A DNA stretch of 64,000 nucleotides from contig CAJQUW010001793.1 in assembly GCA_907163375.1 (NCBI GenBank), positions 248,001-312,000 on the forward strand. Reading direction: 5' to 3'. The position numbers and the translations under genes were made by a program. Below the pieces are notes generated by a model. That model was not told where the DNA came from. It was given only the letters and a program-made list of their open reading frames with translations, and made no database searches. The stretch's first letter is position 1; each line of letters starts with the position of its first letter. Below, in pieces: positions 1 through 9,125 of this stretch. This DNA comes from Prostheceraeus crozeri (lineage: Eukaryota > Platyhelminthes > Polycladida > Euryleptidae).

Positions 1-427
1 ACAAATGTTGGTCATTCGCATGAGCAACGGTCGAAATCTTCAAATCTTTCGCTGCGGCAAAATCCATGTCCTAGGAAACCTTTCTCATTTCGTGATGCAG
101 TCCATGTGTTACGGAGTCGTCAAGAAAATGCGAACACTCATGCCTCATCTCCGCCTCAGTCCCCTGACATTGAAGAATATGGTAGTGTCTGTTCAATTGA
201 AGATGTTAGTGAATCTAGCCAACATTAAAACCAGTAATCATTGTATATTTTATGAAACTGAACTCTTTCCTGCTGCTCTGATTCGGAAGTGGCATCCTGT
301 ACATATTGCAGTGTTTCACAACGGACATTGTATCATGACTGGTTTGCGTGATATCAGTAAAGTAGCTGACATTGTTAAATCTTTAATGTGTTATCTGTAT
401 GAGTCACAGTTAATAGAATCGTGTTAA
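1..427 (+). CDS. TATA-box-binding-protein-like protein, C-terminal part (5' end outside window)
   Basis: TBP binds the TATA box minor groove and nucleates transcription initiation. The reading frame is open from the window edge and ends in TAA at 425-427; the first ATG is at base 5, but the gene surely starts further left. Residues 54-120 match the second TBP repeat: an N-M-V segment at 58-60, a YETELFP block at 83-89 (TBP has YEPELFP), then a hydrophobic strand, a glycine turn and MTG at 111-113. Residues 1-50 match the end of the first repeat, with GK at 18-19. Three positions that correspond to the DNA-kinking phenylalanines of TBP are Phe here (F15, F88, F104). No lesion is visible. The gene converges on a Polinton-type polymerase, so it probably belongs to the same element. 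A diverged host TBP-related gene or retrocopy is the alternative. Confidence 0.8.
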   Translation, partial: QMLVIRMSNGRNLQIFRCGKIHVLGNLSHFVMQSMCYGVVKKMRTLMPHLRLSPLTLKNMVVSVQLKMLVNLANIKTSNHCIFYETELFPAALIRKWHPVHIAVFHNGHCIMTGLRDISKVADIVKSLMCYLYESQLIESC

Positions 428-446
428 TCACATGATGCGTTTTGAA

Positions 447-721
447 TGAGTCATCGCAATGAACTATCGTCCACACACGTGTCGGTGAAAAGGTCATCAA
501 CAAGGTTCTTCGCTTTATGATGAGTCAGCGCTATTTATAGTCATGAAATGATATCCATACACTTGTCGGTGAAAAGGTCACGCTGTCTGACGTGAGGCGC
601 CATCGATGTTGAATGACACGCCCACACACGTGTCGGTGAAAAGGCTGAACAAGACTGATTAGATTCGTATGACTGGCGCCTTACCACCTCATGAGTCAGA
701 GCTATTTATAGACATGAGTCA
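447..721. promoter_or_regulatory. Cluster of repeated promoter-like motifs downstream of the TBP-like gene
   Basis: Three copies of a block built on GTGTCGGTGAAAAGG occur at 472-493, 556-580 and 623-644; two of them include the E-box CACGTG. The AP-1 consensus TGAGTCA occurs four times (447-453, 521-527, 692-698, 715-721). The TATA-like palindrome CTATTTATAG occurs twice (531-540, 702-711), each time just after a TGAGTCA. The order suggests a duplicated regulatory module. Function is inferred only from the motifs, and no gene start is evident close by. Confidence 0.45.
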
Positions 722-814
722 GCAAAGTGGTTGATGTTTCCTAAGCCGAAGAAATTGTCATGATGTCACATGCGTTGGTGAGGATGATAACTTACAAACT
801 CTAACATGGTTATG

Positions 815-1250
815 ACTTCAAATCATCAACTTTATTTCTAACTTTACAATCATCAACTTTATTTCTAACTTTACAAACTCTAACATGGTTATGACTTCAT
901 TTATATTTCACCTATCTTACAAACAGTGACATGAACTTTATTTCTAACTTTACAATCATCAACTTTATTTCTAACTTTACAAACGTCAACTTTATTTATA
1001 ACTTTACAAACAGTGAAGTGATTCTAACTTCATTTATATTTCACCTATCTTACAAAAACAGTGATATGGTGATAACTTTATTTCTAACTTTACAATCATC
1101 AACTTTATTTCTAACTTTACAAACGTCAACTTTATTTCTAACTTTATAAACAGTGAAGTGATTCTAACACCTATCTTACAAACAGCGACATGAGTATAAC
1201 TTTATTTCTAACTTACAATCAACAACTTTATTTCTAACCCTACCCATCTT
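815..1250. repeat. AT-rich tandem array, unit about 24 bp
   Basis: The core AACTTTATTTCTAACTTTAC is repeated many times, interspersed with a longer segment containing TTATATTTCACCTATCTTAC. The copies are near-identical in the middle and imperfect at both ends. The short open frame at 931-1149 is only the repeat read in frame and is not a gene. Confidence 0.85.
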
Positions 1251-1405
1251 ACAAAATGATTAAAACTTTTACTTCTGTCTAATGAGTGAGAATCCCATCT
1301 TTATGTCAAAAGGAAAACAACGCAGTATGTACATGATATGTTATTCATCAACACAACCGATTTTCATCACAGCCACATGCAGTTAATACCGATGGTAGCA
1401 GAAAA

Positions 1406-1502
1406 CAAAGTTTTTATGGCTCACATCATCGGAGAAAACAAAGTCACTCATGTACAGGGAGAAAACAAAGTCACTCATGTGCAGGGAGAAAACAACGTCA
1501 GG
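1406..1502. repeat. Short tandem repeat, unit about 27 bp
   Basis: The core GAGAAAACAAAGTCACTCAT occurs in two near-perfect units (from about 1433), with a degenerate unit on each side (about 1400 and 1487). It lies between the TBP-like gene and the C-terminal end of the polymerase. Confidence 0.7.
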
Positions 1503-1647
1503 AAAAAACCAGTTGATATGTAAGTCATGATATGAAGTGATCAGTAGTTGGACGCATGTTACAAGGCACTCACTCACAACACCCCATAGAAAACGCCATG
1601 GAGTAAAAAGCAAAACATCAACCACAACAGAGAGGAAGCATTCATCA

Positions 1648-4600
1648 TCAGACATCGCCGGACGGATGAAGAGAAAGTTTCTGTCTCTTGGGTGGAGGTA
1701 GATGAGTGTCTGGATGGCCGTACGGTAGTGAGTGGTTAGGACTCATCCAGCATCGCCTGTCTTCCCAAGCTGAGAGACCTCGTTTCCTAAACGTCGTTGT
1801 TCTGACTTGATGCGACTGAGATTTTAAAATGGTCATTTCTACTTTTTTTAATTTAAAAGTGAATCTAAGGCATCTTGATAGTCCCTATGTGTCATTTTTC
1901 TAACGATTGACTTCGAGATGCCTTTCGCCCGTTTAATAGAAAGCTCTGAGGATTTTAGCTTCATGGAGTACATCTTGGGGCGAAGCAAAATCATCTCCTC
2001 TATCTGTTTGCCGGCACACTCATCCTTGAAGCAGCCACGCTTCGCTTTATTTGAGGTAGAGTAAAGCGGATGGTCAGTGGGATAGTTGGAACTATCAAAC
2101 TTGGGTGCTAAATATTTTAAAATGTCGTCCTGCTTGACTTGGCTCGTGGTTGTCAAAGCTAGGAAGAAGCTGTCTGTATCACCTCCTACTAATTCCACAC
2201 GTTGGAGAAGTGGACATCTCTTAAAAGTGTGGTAAAATAACTTGTACATTTCTAACTTGGAGTGATCCAAGACAGCTTGACCGACATAAATGGGCTTACA
2301 AAGTTCTACTTTAGATTTTAACATTTTAAAACCAGTGATGTCTTCGGAAATGACATCATGGTGGCAAAACAACGGCGAGCGACATAACTTGATACTCGTT
2401 TCCGGATCAGTTACGATACGATAGTCCATGCGCTTTCTTACATCCTCCATGGTTTTACCAAAGAGGGCATTATTCTTAAATTTAGAGAAGTCCTTTTCGA
2501 AAGGATTCTTGGATTCAGCCCGTTTCTTACTATTAAATTCTATATACGGTTTTAGAAAGGGCTTCTGCCTAAACTGGATAGCGCGATGGACTTTGTCAAG
2601 TTGCATCCCCATACCTAGATAGAATTTGAGGATGGAATAGTACACGATGTAATGCTGTTTGTTCAATTGGGTGAGCAACAACTTCCTAGTGGCTTTATAT
2701 TTTAAGTCATTTTCCGCCTCATATTTCTTATTGTGTTCTTCCATAAAGGGAGAGAACATATATGGACTGACTATGCCAGATTCGGGTGCGAGAGGAAAAT
2801 CAACGGTCCTATTCTTAATACAGTCTGGATAGATGAGGTCGACTTCAAATAAATAACCTATGTCGGCCTCATCTCCCAGTGCCATGATGTGTGCTGGATT
2901 GGAGAAATGTTCAATGTCATGGGGCTCTACCCATTGGAAGTCAGACTGTGGCAAAGGCTTGGAGAGTGTACTCCCATACAAATTATTTTGGTCTATGTAC
3001 ATTAAATGCGTGGTCGATCCTATGTCTTGGGTGCTGTTGACAACATGTTTGTTGACAAATGTCAAGCCACCCCTAATACCACGTTCAAATAACGTATACA
3101 TTTCTGCATCTTGCAGTAAATGAATGCTCTCTTTCGTCATCTTGAAGGCTGACTGATAGGACAGACCCGGCAGACTAACAAAATGGACGGGGTCTAAGGC
3201 GTCCTGTTCTAATGTAACTTTCCTAAAAGTCTCAAACACGTCATCCAACAGATAGACGTCTAATTTTAAGTAGGCAAGCATGTAGTCACCAAAAGTGTGA
3301 CAACTAAATTCTAATCATGCTTGCTCTGCATGCCTATAATCATCCAGCGAACAGTCCTCATCCGTCAAATCATTTTTAAATTTATCGATGGACGGAAGGG
3401 ATGTTTTTCAATGTATCCATTGAACTAAAATAACTATAAGGAAACACCCCTTTCCGTCGTATCAGACTGTCACTTATGTTGGGATAGTCTTTCTTTAAAT
3501 GTTGAGTGAGGGGAAGTGTTTCTAAATTATTTGCCAATGCGGCTAGGGAAGAACACATAAATTGGAAACTGTCTAGAAACTTTATGTCATAGAAGACAGG
3601 CTTTCCCTCCTTCGTCTTATCGACTTGAACTTTAGCAGTGATGCACATAAATTTTTCCTTATTTTGTGCAATCACTTTAGATGACCAGGATTTCATTTTA
3701 CCGAATCCATGGCGAATGATGATGTGAGCATCATAACATTTAAAGTTATGGAAGATGACGGGGAGCGTTCGCCGTTTGAGCCTAAGTTTCATATTGCATT
3801 TACTGCATAAGGCAGACCTAAATTTGCCACTGAGATGGCAATGGTCCCTCACTTTCTTATGTTGCTGATTATCAAAGGATGAAAAGTAGCGGGGACATTC
3901 CGTGGTCCTATCAAATTTGATTTTATCGGCTTCTGTGAAGCACATGGGTTTCCTAGTTAGGTCCGTTTCATAGCGTTGATGAAAACGGGCTTTCCTATCT
4001 AAAAAGTTGAGGAAGTTTTCAACGCACTCCTCGCCTTGCCACACATGCATTTTATTTTGGTTCCTATAATATGGATGCCAAACTTCATAACAGGCAATGG
4101 CTGCTGGCTCATGGCTTAGATCTTCTTGTTCAATATAACATTCAATGTCCGCATAGATGGTACATATGGGACTGAGCTCATTGCCGTTTTCCTCATACCT
4201 ATAAAATTTATCTTTGGGCATGACTTCCATTTGAAGCTTACCCCGAGAGCACCACTCGTAATGCTGTTCAAAATATGGTTTTGATGTGAAACGCCGTGTG
4301 CAGCGATCACAGTAGTAGAAATTATCCCTATAGGTTGCTTGATGATGGTATAACTTTGAAATTTTAGGAATGCCACAATAATGCCATTCTGGGTGGTTGT
4401 CGCTATAGACTAGGAGGAGATTGACAACCCGGTCGAAGTTACTTTGGCGATTATTATACCTAACGCCATTCAGACCTTTTTCCCAGAGATGGATGACAAT
4501 CTTAATATTAGTCAATTTTTCAAATTGGGCGATGCCTTTAAAGTCTAATGTGTTGACATCTAACCCGTCAAACTTAAGCTCATCCTCCCATTCACGGTAC

Positions 4601-4725
4601 TTGGTGATTCGTTCACGATCCCTATCTATATCATTATAGTGAAGAATGGAGAGGACGGCATACTTGAAACACTGGGACTGACACTCTACATTGATGACAG
4701 CCTTCCAGACCGCTGTCTCTTTCAT
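1648..4725 (-). pseudogene. Polinton/adintovirus-type family B DNA polymerase, decayed
   Basis: This is a protein-primed-type replicative DNA polymerase with proofreading exonuclease, as in Polintons/Mavericks and adintoviruses. The N-terminal piece (4725-3382) opens with the conserved CFKYAVLSILH segment, followed by a Cys/His cluster (YYCDRCTRRF) and exonuclease motif I (DIE, 4141-4149). A DHCHLSGKFR...CSKCN zinc/HNH-like motif and exo II/III-like segments follow. The middle piece (3281-1848) carries polymerase motif A (D97 in YIDQNNLYG), motif B (NNALFGKTMEDV, about residue 270) and motif C (GGDTDSF, near 2169-2186). The C-terminal tail lies in another frame (1836-1648) and ends with a basic PPKRQK stretch. 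Breaks seen: a frameshift near 3395, an in-frame TGA at 3315-3317, a frameshift in a T/A run near 1840-1857, and a frame break upstream near 4715. The span of about 1,030 codons fits the family. Motifs are intact, but this copy cannot be translated as one protein. Confidence 0.88.
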
Positions 4726-4771
4726 CAAATTTATTTAAGTTGCTGACGAGATAGGTCGCATGTCTCTCTAT

Positions 4772-5425
4772 CTACTCGTTTACATCACCTATGAGATCAG
4801 CAGCACAGGAGGCTATCCTAATGGTCACAGTGGACTCTACTTCTCCCGTGCTACTGTCTACCTTATTGAAACGAGCAGTGAGATAGAACATGCCTTTGAG
4901 TAAAAATCTATCTAAGCTCGCCAACATTTGATGAATTAAGCCTATATTATTCATCAAGAAAGGATGAATGTCCTGCACAGCTTCAGATCTTTCTAACTCA
5001 TAATCGCGAACGAGCCTCTCAAGGGAAAACTTGCTCAGCCTTAGAGTGACGTTGTTGTCAGTGTAAAGCTCAGTGGGATGAGTGTGACAGAGTGTGTGCG
5101 AAGAAAGAACAAACTCTGTAGGAAAGGTCTTCTGACACGAAGAACAGGAAAAGCCAACGTGCGATGAAGGATGCTTCCTACTTGTTGTTGTCGGTGGTTG
5201 CCTCACACTGCCACAGGAACCGCCTTCGATGTGGACTCGCAAGTTGGTGCTGTTGTAGAACGTACGTCCACAACCTTCATACTTGGGTCGTTGAGGGATG
5301 GGTTGGCGTGTCTTCTCCAGTTCTCCTTTCGCTTTTGGGCAGCGAGAATGCCGGTGTCGCCGAAGGCAGAATGGCCTCGCGAAAACCTGCCCGCAGTCCG
5401 TACAGCTGAGCTGTCGAGCCGTAGG
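4772..5425 (-). pseudogene. C2H2 zinc-finger region, probably the N-terminal part of the polymerase gene
   Basis: This open frame follows the TGA at 5426-5428 in phase and runs to a TAG at 4772-4774. It shows three Cys/His clusters: LSCTDCGQVF with downstream His/Cys, a shorter GCGRTF one, and FSCSSCQKTF followed by a two-His arm. After these comes a helical segment of about 100 residues (FSLERLVRDYELE...AVQDIHPFLMNN). As recalled, metazoan Polinton-type polymerases often carry such a zinc-finger and helical N-terminal extension in one protein. Only about 45 bases separate this frame from the polymerase frame, so the TAG and a nearby frame change are more likely lesions in one gene than true gene ends. 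The alternative is a separate zinc-finger gene. Confidence 0.6.
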
Positions 5426-5622
5426 TCATTCTCTCTCCCTCACACCTTCCTCCTCGATTGCAATCTCCTCTCCCACTATCTCTAGCTCCTCCTGCTCCAA
5501 CAATCTCTCCACCGACTTGATGGAGAGGAGAGGGAGGTCGGCCGCTGCAGGTGGTGGCGGTGATGCAGGGATGATGATGGGACGGGAGGGAACGTCACCG
5601 TCCAGGAGGTAGACCGCCAGAT
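5426..5622 (-). CDS. Exon 4 of the spliced proline-rich/zinc-finger gene
   Basis: The acceptor is CTCAACAG at 5623-5630 on the minus strand. The exon codes for LAVYLLDGDVPSRP, a PASPPPPAAADLP stretch and an acidic helix rich in Glu. It ends at an in-frame TGA (5426-5428), after which the same frame stays open into the zinc fingers. The protein encoded from exon 1 to this stop is 210 residues. Function not recognised. Confidence 0.6.
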
Positions 5623-5713
5623 CTGTTGAGAAAAAGAGAAAAGAGATTAGTAACATGATCATCATTTCAAGTTTGAAGTCTTATCCCCCTATTTCCCAAT
5701 CACGACTACTTAC

Positions 5714-6007
5714 CATCTAATGAATTAATCTCCGGCAGCAAGGATGGACGCGGAGGAGGCAGGAGAGGGACACGAGCTGAGGGTGGAAGGGTCCTGGGCT
5801 TCGGTGTCGGAGGGACGTGATGACGAGGAGCAGGGACTGGCGCAGGCACGGACACAGGGAGCGGAGCTGGTGGTGGAGGTGGGGCGATGACAATGCCCGA
5901 GAGAGGGGTCGCACCTTGGGCGGAGGTAGATGAGCGGGAAGGTAGGGCCGGAAATTCATCGTGATATTTCCGCCTCGCGGCTTCCTCCCACTTCTTCTTC
6001 GCCATAT
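5714..6007 (-). CDS. Exon 3 of the same gene, proline-rich
   Basis: The acceptor is CTCTCTACAG upstream of 6007, and the donor is GATG|GTAAGT with the last exon base at 5714. The length is 294 nt, starting and ending in phase 1. The exon encodes a basic helix (MAKKKWEEAARRKYHDEFPALP), split here by nothing obvious, then a low-complexity tract of Pro, Ala and Val with PPPPPAPLP. It looks like an intrinsically disordered linker. No known domain is recognised. Confidence 0.65.
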
Positions 6008-6129
6008 CTGTAGAGAGGAAAGAGAGATTAGATTAGAGGTTGCGGAGATGATGATGATAGAGAGTAAGCTATAGGGATACAGAAGTGCTAAAACATGACA
6101 TTCCAACTCTCATAGGTGAGGATACTTAC

Positions 6130-6204
6130 ACTTGCCAAGCCGCTCGCAAGCTTGCCCGATTGCTCCTTGGGGGACGGGTTCCCCGTTACGAATACATTCA
6201 TGCA
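6130..6204 (-). CDS. Exon 2 of the same gene
   Basis: The acceptor is ATTCTTTTTCAG upstream of 6204, and the donor is AAGT|GTAAGTAT with the last exon base at 6130. The length is 75 nt, phase 1 at both ends. It encodes a short segment including HECIRNGEPVPQGAIGQACE. Both splice signals are strong and the phases agree with exons 1 and 3, which supports a real spliced gene. Confidence 0.6.
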
Positions 6205-6349
6205 CTGAAAAAGAATGACAGCAAAGATGAGCAGAGGTAAAATTTGGATTCGGTTTAAACATGAGCAAAATAAGGGAAGGGCTCTTGATTTTAATGATGT
6301 CTACCCTAATGATGTTAGTAATAGAGTCAATCTTGATACAAATACTTAC

Positions 6350-6458
6350 ATTGCTGGATGGTAGCCTTCTCCATCTCAGGAGCAATGCGATAATTTTCAA
6401 TTTTTGTTAACTCCATGGCAGATAGTCGATTGCAGATTACGTCAGCAGATTTCAATCA
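6350..6458 (-). CDS. Exon 1 (coding start) of the same gene
   Basis: The donor is CAAT|GTAAGTATTT with the last exon base at 6350. The acceptor for an upstream leader intron is CTTTCCTTTTTAG, ending at 6459. The coding part begins at the ATG at 6416-6414, giving 22 codons plus one base (MELTKIENYRIAPEMEKAT...), so the intron is phase 1. The TGA at the start of the exon in the leader frame indicates that the sequence before this ATG is untranslated. Confidence 0.55.
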
Positions 6459-6576
6459 CTAAAAAGGAAAGATGAGAATCGTTTCATTTGCCTAGTCAAC
6501 GTTTATCATGGGAACAATCATTGAAGTGACATCTAATGAATTACATTTCACTCTACTCCATATCATAAAGACTAAC

Positions 6577-6885
6577 CTTTGTCGTATGGCTAAAGTACTC
6601 TGACCTGGCGACAGAAAGTGTCACGTTGAGTATGAAGTCGAACGCCCCACATGAGCAACGGCTCAGAGGTTTCGGTCTAACAAACGACGAACAACCCGTG
6701 CAACGCAATCTCTCTACGGCAGTACCCACCGTCCCGAAGGAACGCTCGAGCAAAGGAGGTATTACAGCGATGATATGTTTTATGAGCAGAGGATGTGATA
6801 GCAAGAGACTATTCAACTTGATAGCAAGTCAATACAATCTGATGGCAGGAGCTCACCGACACTCACCTTATGAAAGATAAATGTG
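6577..6885 (-). other. Putative leader exon of the spliced minus-strand gene
   Basis: A donor ACAAAG|GTTAGT lies with its last exon base at 6577. The sequence between a TATA box near 6910 and this donor would be a leader of about 300 nt. It contains an open frame with several Cys residues (CTGCSSF, SRCSCGAF), but the next exon would put a stop in that frame, so I treat it as untranslated. Related sequence recurs at 8560-8960 and 8985-9125. Confidence 0.4.
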
Positions 6886-6906
6886 AAGAGCAGAGCTGGT
6901 GCACTG

Positions 6907-6915
6907 CCTTTTATA
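6907..6915 (-). promoter_or_regulatory. TATA box TATAAAAGG for the minus-strand gene
   Basis: A perfect TATAAAAGG reads on the minus strand, about 30 bases upstream of the expected start near 6880. It sits in the divergent spacer between the minus-strand gene and the plus-strand gene at 7041. It fits a TATA-driven core promoter, which is of interest beside a TBP-like gene. Confidence 0.5.
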
Positions 6916-7040
6916 AGATTTTCCTAAGCGGTGAATGGATGAGACCTCTCGTCCAATAACAGACGAGCTAGAGTTCCCGATGTGCGCACGCACAATTGTA
7001 ACGTGTTAGGCAAAAATGTTGTTTAGCAATAGACTCAACC

Positions 7041-7491
7041 ATGGCACCTGAAGTCAATACATTGAAACATGATGATTGCCCGATTCGTTTTCATCAAGAG
7101 AGCTTCGGAGGCTTAATACAAGATTACATCCTTGAGTTTCAAAGGGAGGAGACAGAATTGGAAGCATGTTTAGACTACGCACGAGAAATATTTACGGAGT
7201 TGATATCTTATTTCAAAGAAAGTCTCATCAAGGCTCATTTAATTGCAAATGTCAATTACATTCATTTTCCACAAGGTGAAGTAGCGGAGTGTTGATTTTC
7301 AATTTCCTTCCTACGGACAAGAATATGTTACTGATGCTTCTGAGTTTTATACACGACATCTGCGGAAGATTATTTCTCGGATGGACAACTTTCATGGTTA
7401 CGACAATCATTTGCTTCTGAATAAAATAAACCATATTGTCATTGCTATTAGTAAAGTGGGTTTCAATGATGTTAAATCAAAGACCAAATAA
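7041..7491 (+). pseudogene. Unknown small acidic protein, one frameshift
   Basis: An ATG at 7041 opens 84 codons (MAPEVNTLKHDDCPIRF...), stopping with TGA at 7293-7295. The frame one base over is open from about 7291 to TAA at 7489-7491 and adds 66 residues rich in aromatic and charged residues (DASEFYTRHLRKIISR). The two halves have similar composition, so a single-base lesion near 7290 in a gene of about 150 codons is likely. AATAAA at 7487-7492 overlaps the stop, which is typical of compact genes. No domain or membrane segment is seen; the protein is mostly helical in character. It is divergent from the minus-strand gene. Confidence 0.5.
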
Positions 7492-7492
7492 A
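7487..7492 (+). terminator. Polyadenylation signal AATAAA overlapping a stop codon
   Basis: AATAAA overlaps the TAA that ends the open frame at 7491 and is followed by a T-rich stretch. It supports a plus-strand transcript ending here. Confidence 0.5.
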
Positions 7493-7699
7493 GTATTTTT
7501 TTTTCATGACACTTGTGTTGTGCTAAATTTTCTAGCGCTGTGGTGAACACTGTTTTCATATAACATTCTAGACTCTCAGTCTCACTGCAGTAGAAAACTG
7601 CTTTTAGTAAACCTGATGAAGCTAATCTAACAGTCATGAAGTTTGAATTTCTAATAAGGGAACATTTGACAACTGTCTCCAATAGAACTTTCTAACACT

Positions 7700-8460
7700 G
7701 AAAGTAAGTTACAAGACAATCTACACTGTGCAGTAAAACCTTCTAAAACTTTCTAGTGCTGCTGTGAGATCGGTCAGTCATACAACGTCAATGATCAAAC
7801 TTTATTTTCACAAACATGCGTTGCTGTAAAACTAGTTGACTACACTAACTTTGCAAACCATGATACACTTTCTGACTAGACTTACGAATACAACTTCAAT
7901 GATCAAACTTTTCTAACTATACATCAACCTGTGTTGCAGTAAAACCTTTGTACAACATGATAAAGTTTCTGACTAGACTTACTAATACAACTTCAATGAT
8001 CAAACTTTACTTTCACAAACGTGCGTCGTAGTAAAATTATTTGACTACACTAACGCTTGCATTTCATGACACTTGTGTTTCGTAAACACATGATCAAACT
8101 TTACTTTGACAAACGTGTCGTAGTAAAATTTTTTGACTACACTAGCGCTTACATTTTATGACATGTGTGTTTCATAAAACGTCATGATCAAACTTTTATA
8201 ACTATACATCAACCTGTGCTGCAGTAAAACCTTTGTACAACATGATAAAGTTTCTGACGACACTCACGAATAAACGTCATGATCAAACTTTATTTTCTCA
8301 AACGGGTGTCGCGGTAATATTATTTGACTACACTAACTTTGCTTTTACAAACCATGATACAGTTTCTGACTAGACTTACGAATAAAACGTTGATGATCAA
8401 ACTTTCTAACTATACATCAACCTGTGTTGCAATAAAACTTTAGTACAACATGATAAAGTT
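7700..8460. repeat. Tandem array, unit about 95-110 bp
   Basis: The anchor GATCAAACTTT recurs at 7793, 7901, 7998, 8092, 8186, 8281 and 8395, with spacings of 108, 97, 94, 94, 95 and 114. Other shared segments are TTTGACTACACTA, AACTATACATCAACCTGTG and ACAACATGATAAAGTTT. Units appear to alternate between a CAAACGTG type and an AACTATACATCAACC type. No credible coding sequence lies here. Confidence 0.85.
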
Positions 8461-8559
8461 TATGACGCCACTGACAAGATCTTGTTCACTAGCGAAGAGA
8501 GAAGTCTGTGATGTGTTGCGTGTGGCGCATGAATGTCCTCCCGTTTCATCCCTTCATCA

Positions 8560-9125
8560 TTTCGTCTCCGTGATAGAGACAGTTCTGAAAAGAACTGATG
8601 GTTCATTCTCCCATGGTTGGCCAACTGTCGGGAGACCAGTGCAATGGAGATTTTGTGAGGTAACCTGTGGCAGATAGCTAAATGTCGCCCTGGCGGTCAG
8701 AGTACAACGTTGAGACGAAAGGTAACCACTTGGAAACATGACGCAGAGAGGTTTCACAAGGATTACCATTGCCCACGTCCCGTGCAGTACTCATCGCTAC
8801 GGACTTCACCGCTGTCTCGAAAGAACGCCCACGCACAGGAAGTATCACACCGAAAATCTCCGTGACTTGCACCGTCCATGACTTGATCGTCAGACATGAA
8901 AACCGGTGGAGTTGGTATGAGGTTGGCAGACTTCGATCAGCTTGATAGCAAGCCGTAGAGAGCTTGATTCACCAGCGTTTTGCAATGGAGATGTTTAGAG
9001 GCCACCCATGACAAGATAGCTAAGACTCAACCGATTGGCGTTCAAAGTGCTACGTTGAGAACTGTGTCAAATGCCCAACATGAGACATGAGTTGCCCCAG
9101 CGGTTTCGGTCTAAACTATGACACA
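8560..9125. repeat. Two diverged copies of the 6590-6880 leader sequence
   Basis: 8640-8710 and 8985-9060 share GCAATGGAGAT, GATAGCTAA and ACGTTGAGA in the same order. The stretch around 8815-8850 resembles 6735-6770 (GAA-GAACGC..., AGGTATTACA/AGTATCACA). 9090-9115 and 6655-6685 share GGTTTCGGTCTAA. These are old duplicates of the sequence upstream of the spliced minus-strand gene. Open frames here are short and not convincing. Confidence 0.5.

Noticed and set aside
931-1149. 72-codon frame in the AT-rich array
   Set aside because: Direct translation of the 24-bp tandem repeat.
4116-4376. 86-codon minus-strand frame inside the polymerase
   Set aside because: Shadow of the polymerase reading frame in another phase.
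5426-5428. TGA as a selenocysteine codon or programmed readthrough
   Set aside because: No stem-loop or context was seen that supports it, and neighbouring parts of the gene carry ordinary lesions.
815-8460. CRISPR array
   Set aside because: The repeats are contiguous or have unequal AT-rich spacers, no cas genes occur, and the DNA is eukaryotic.
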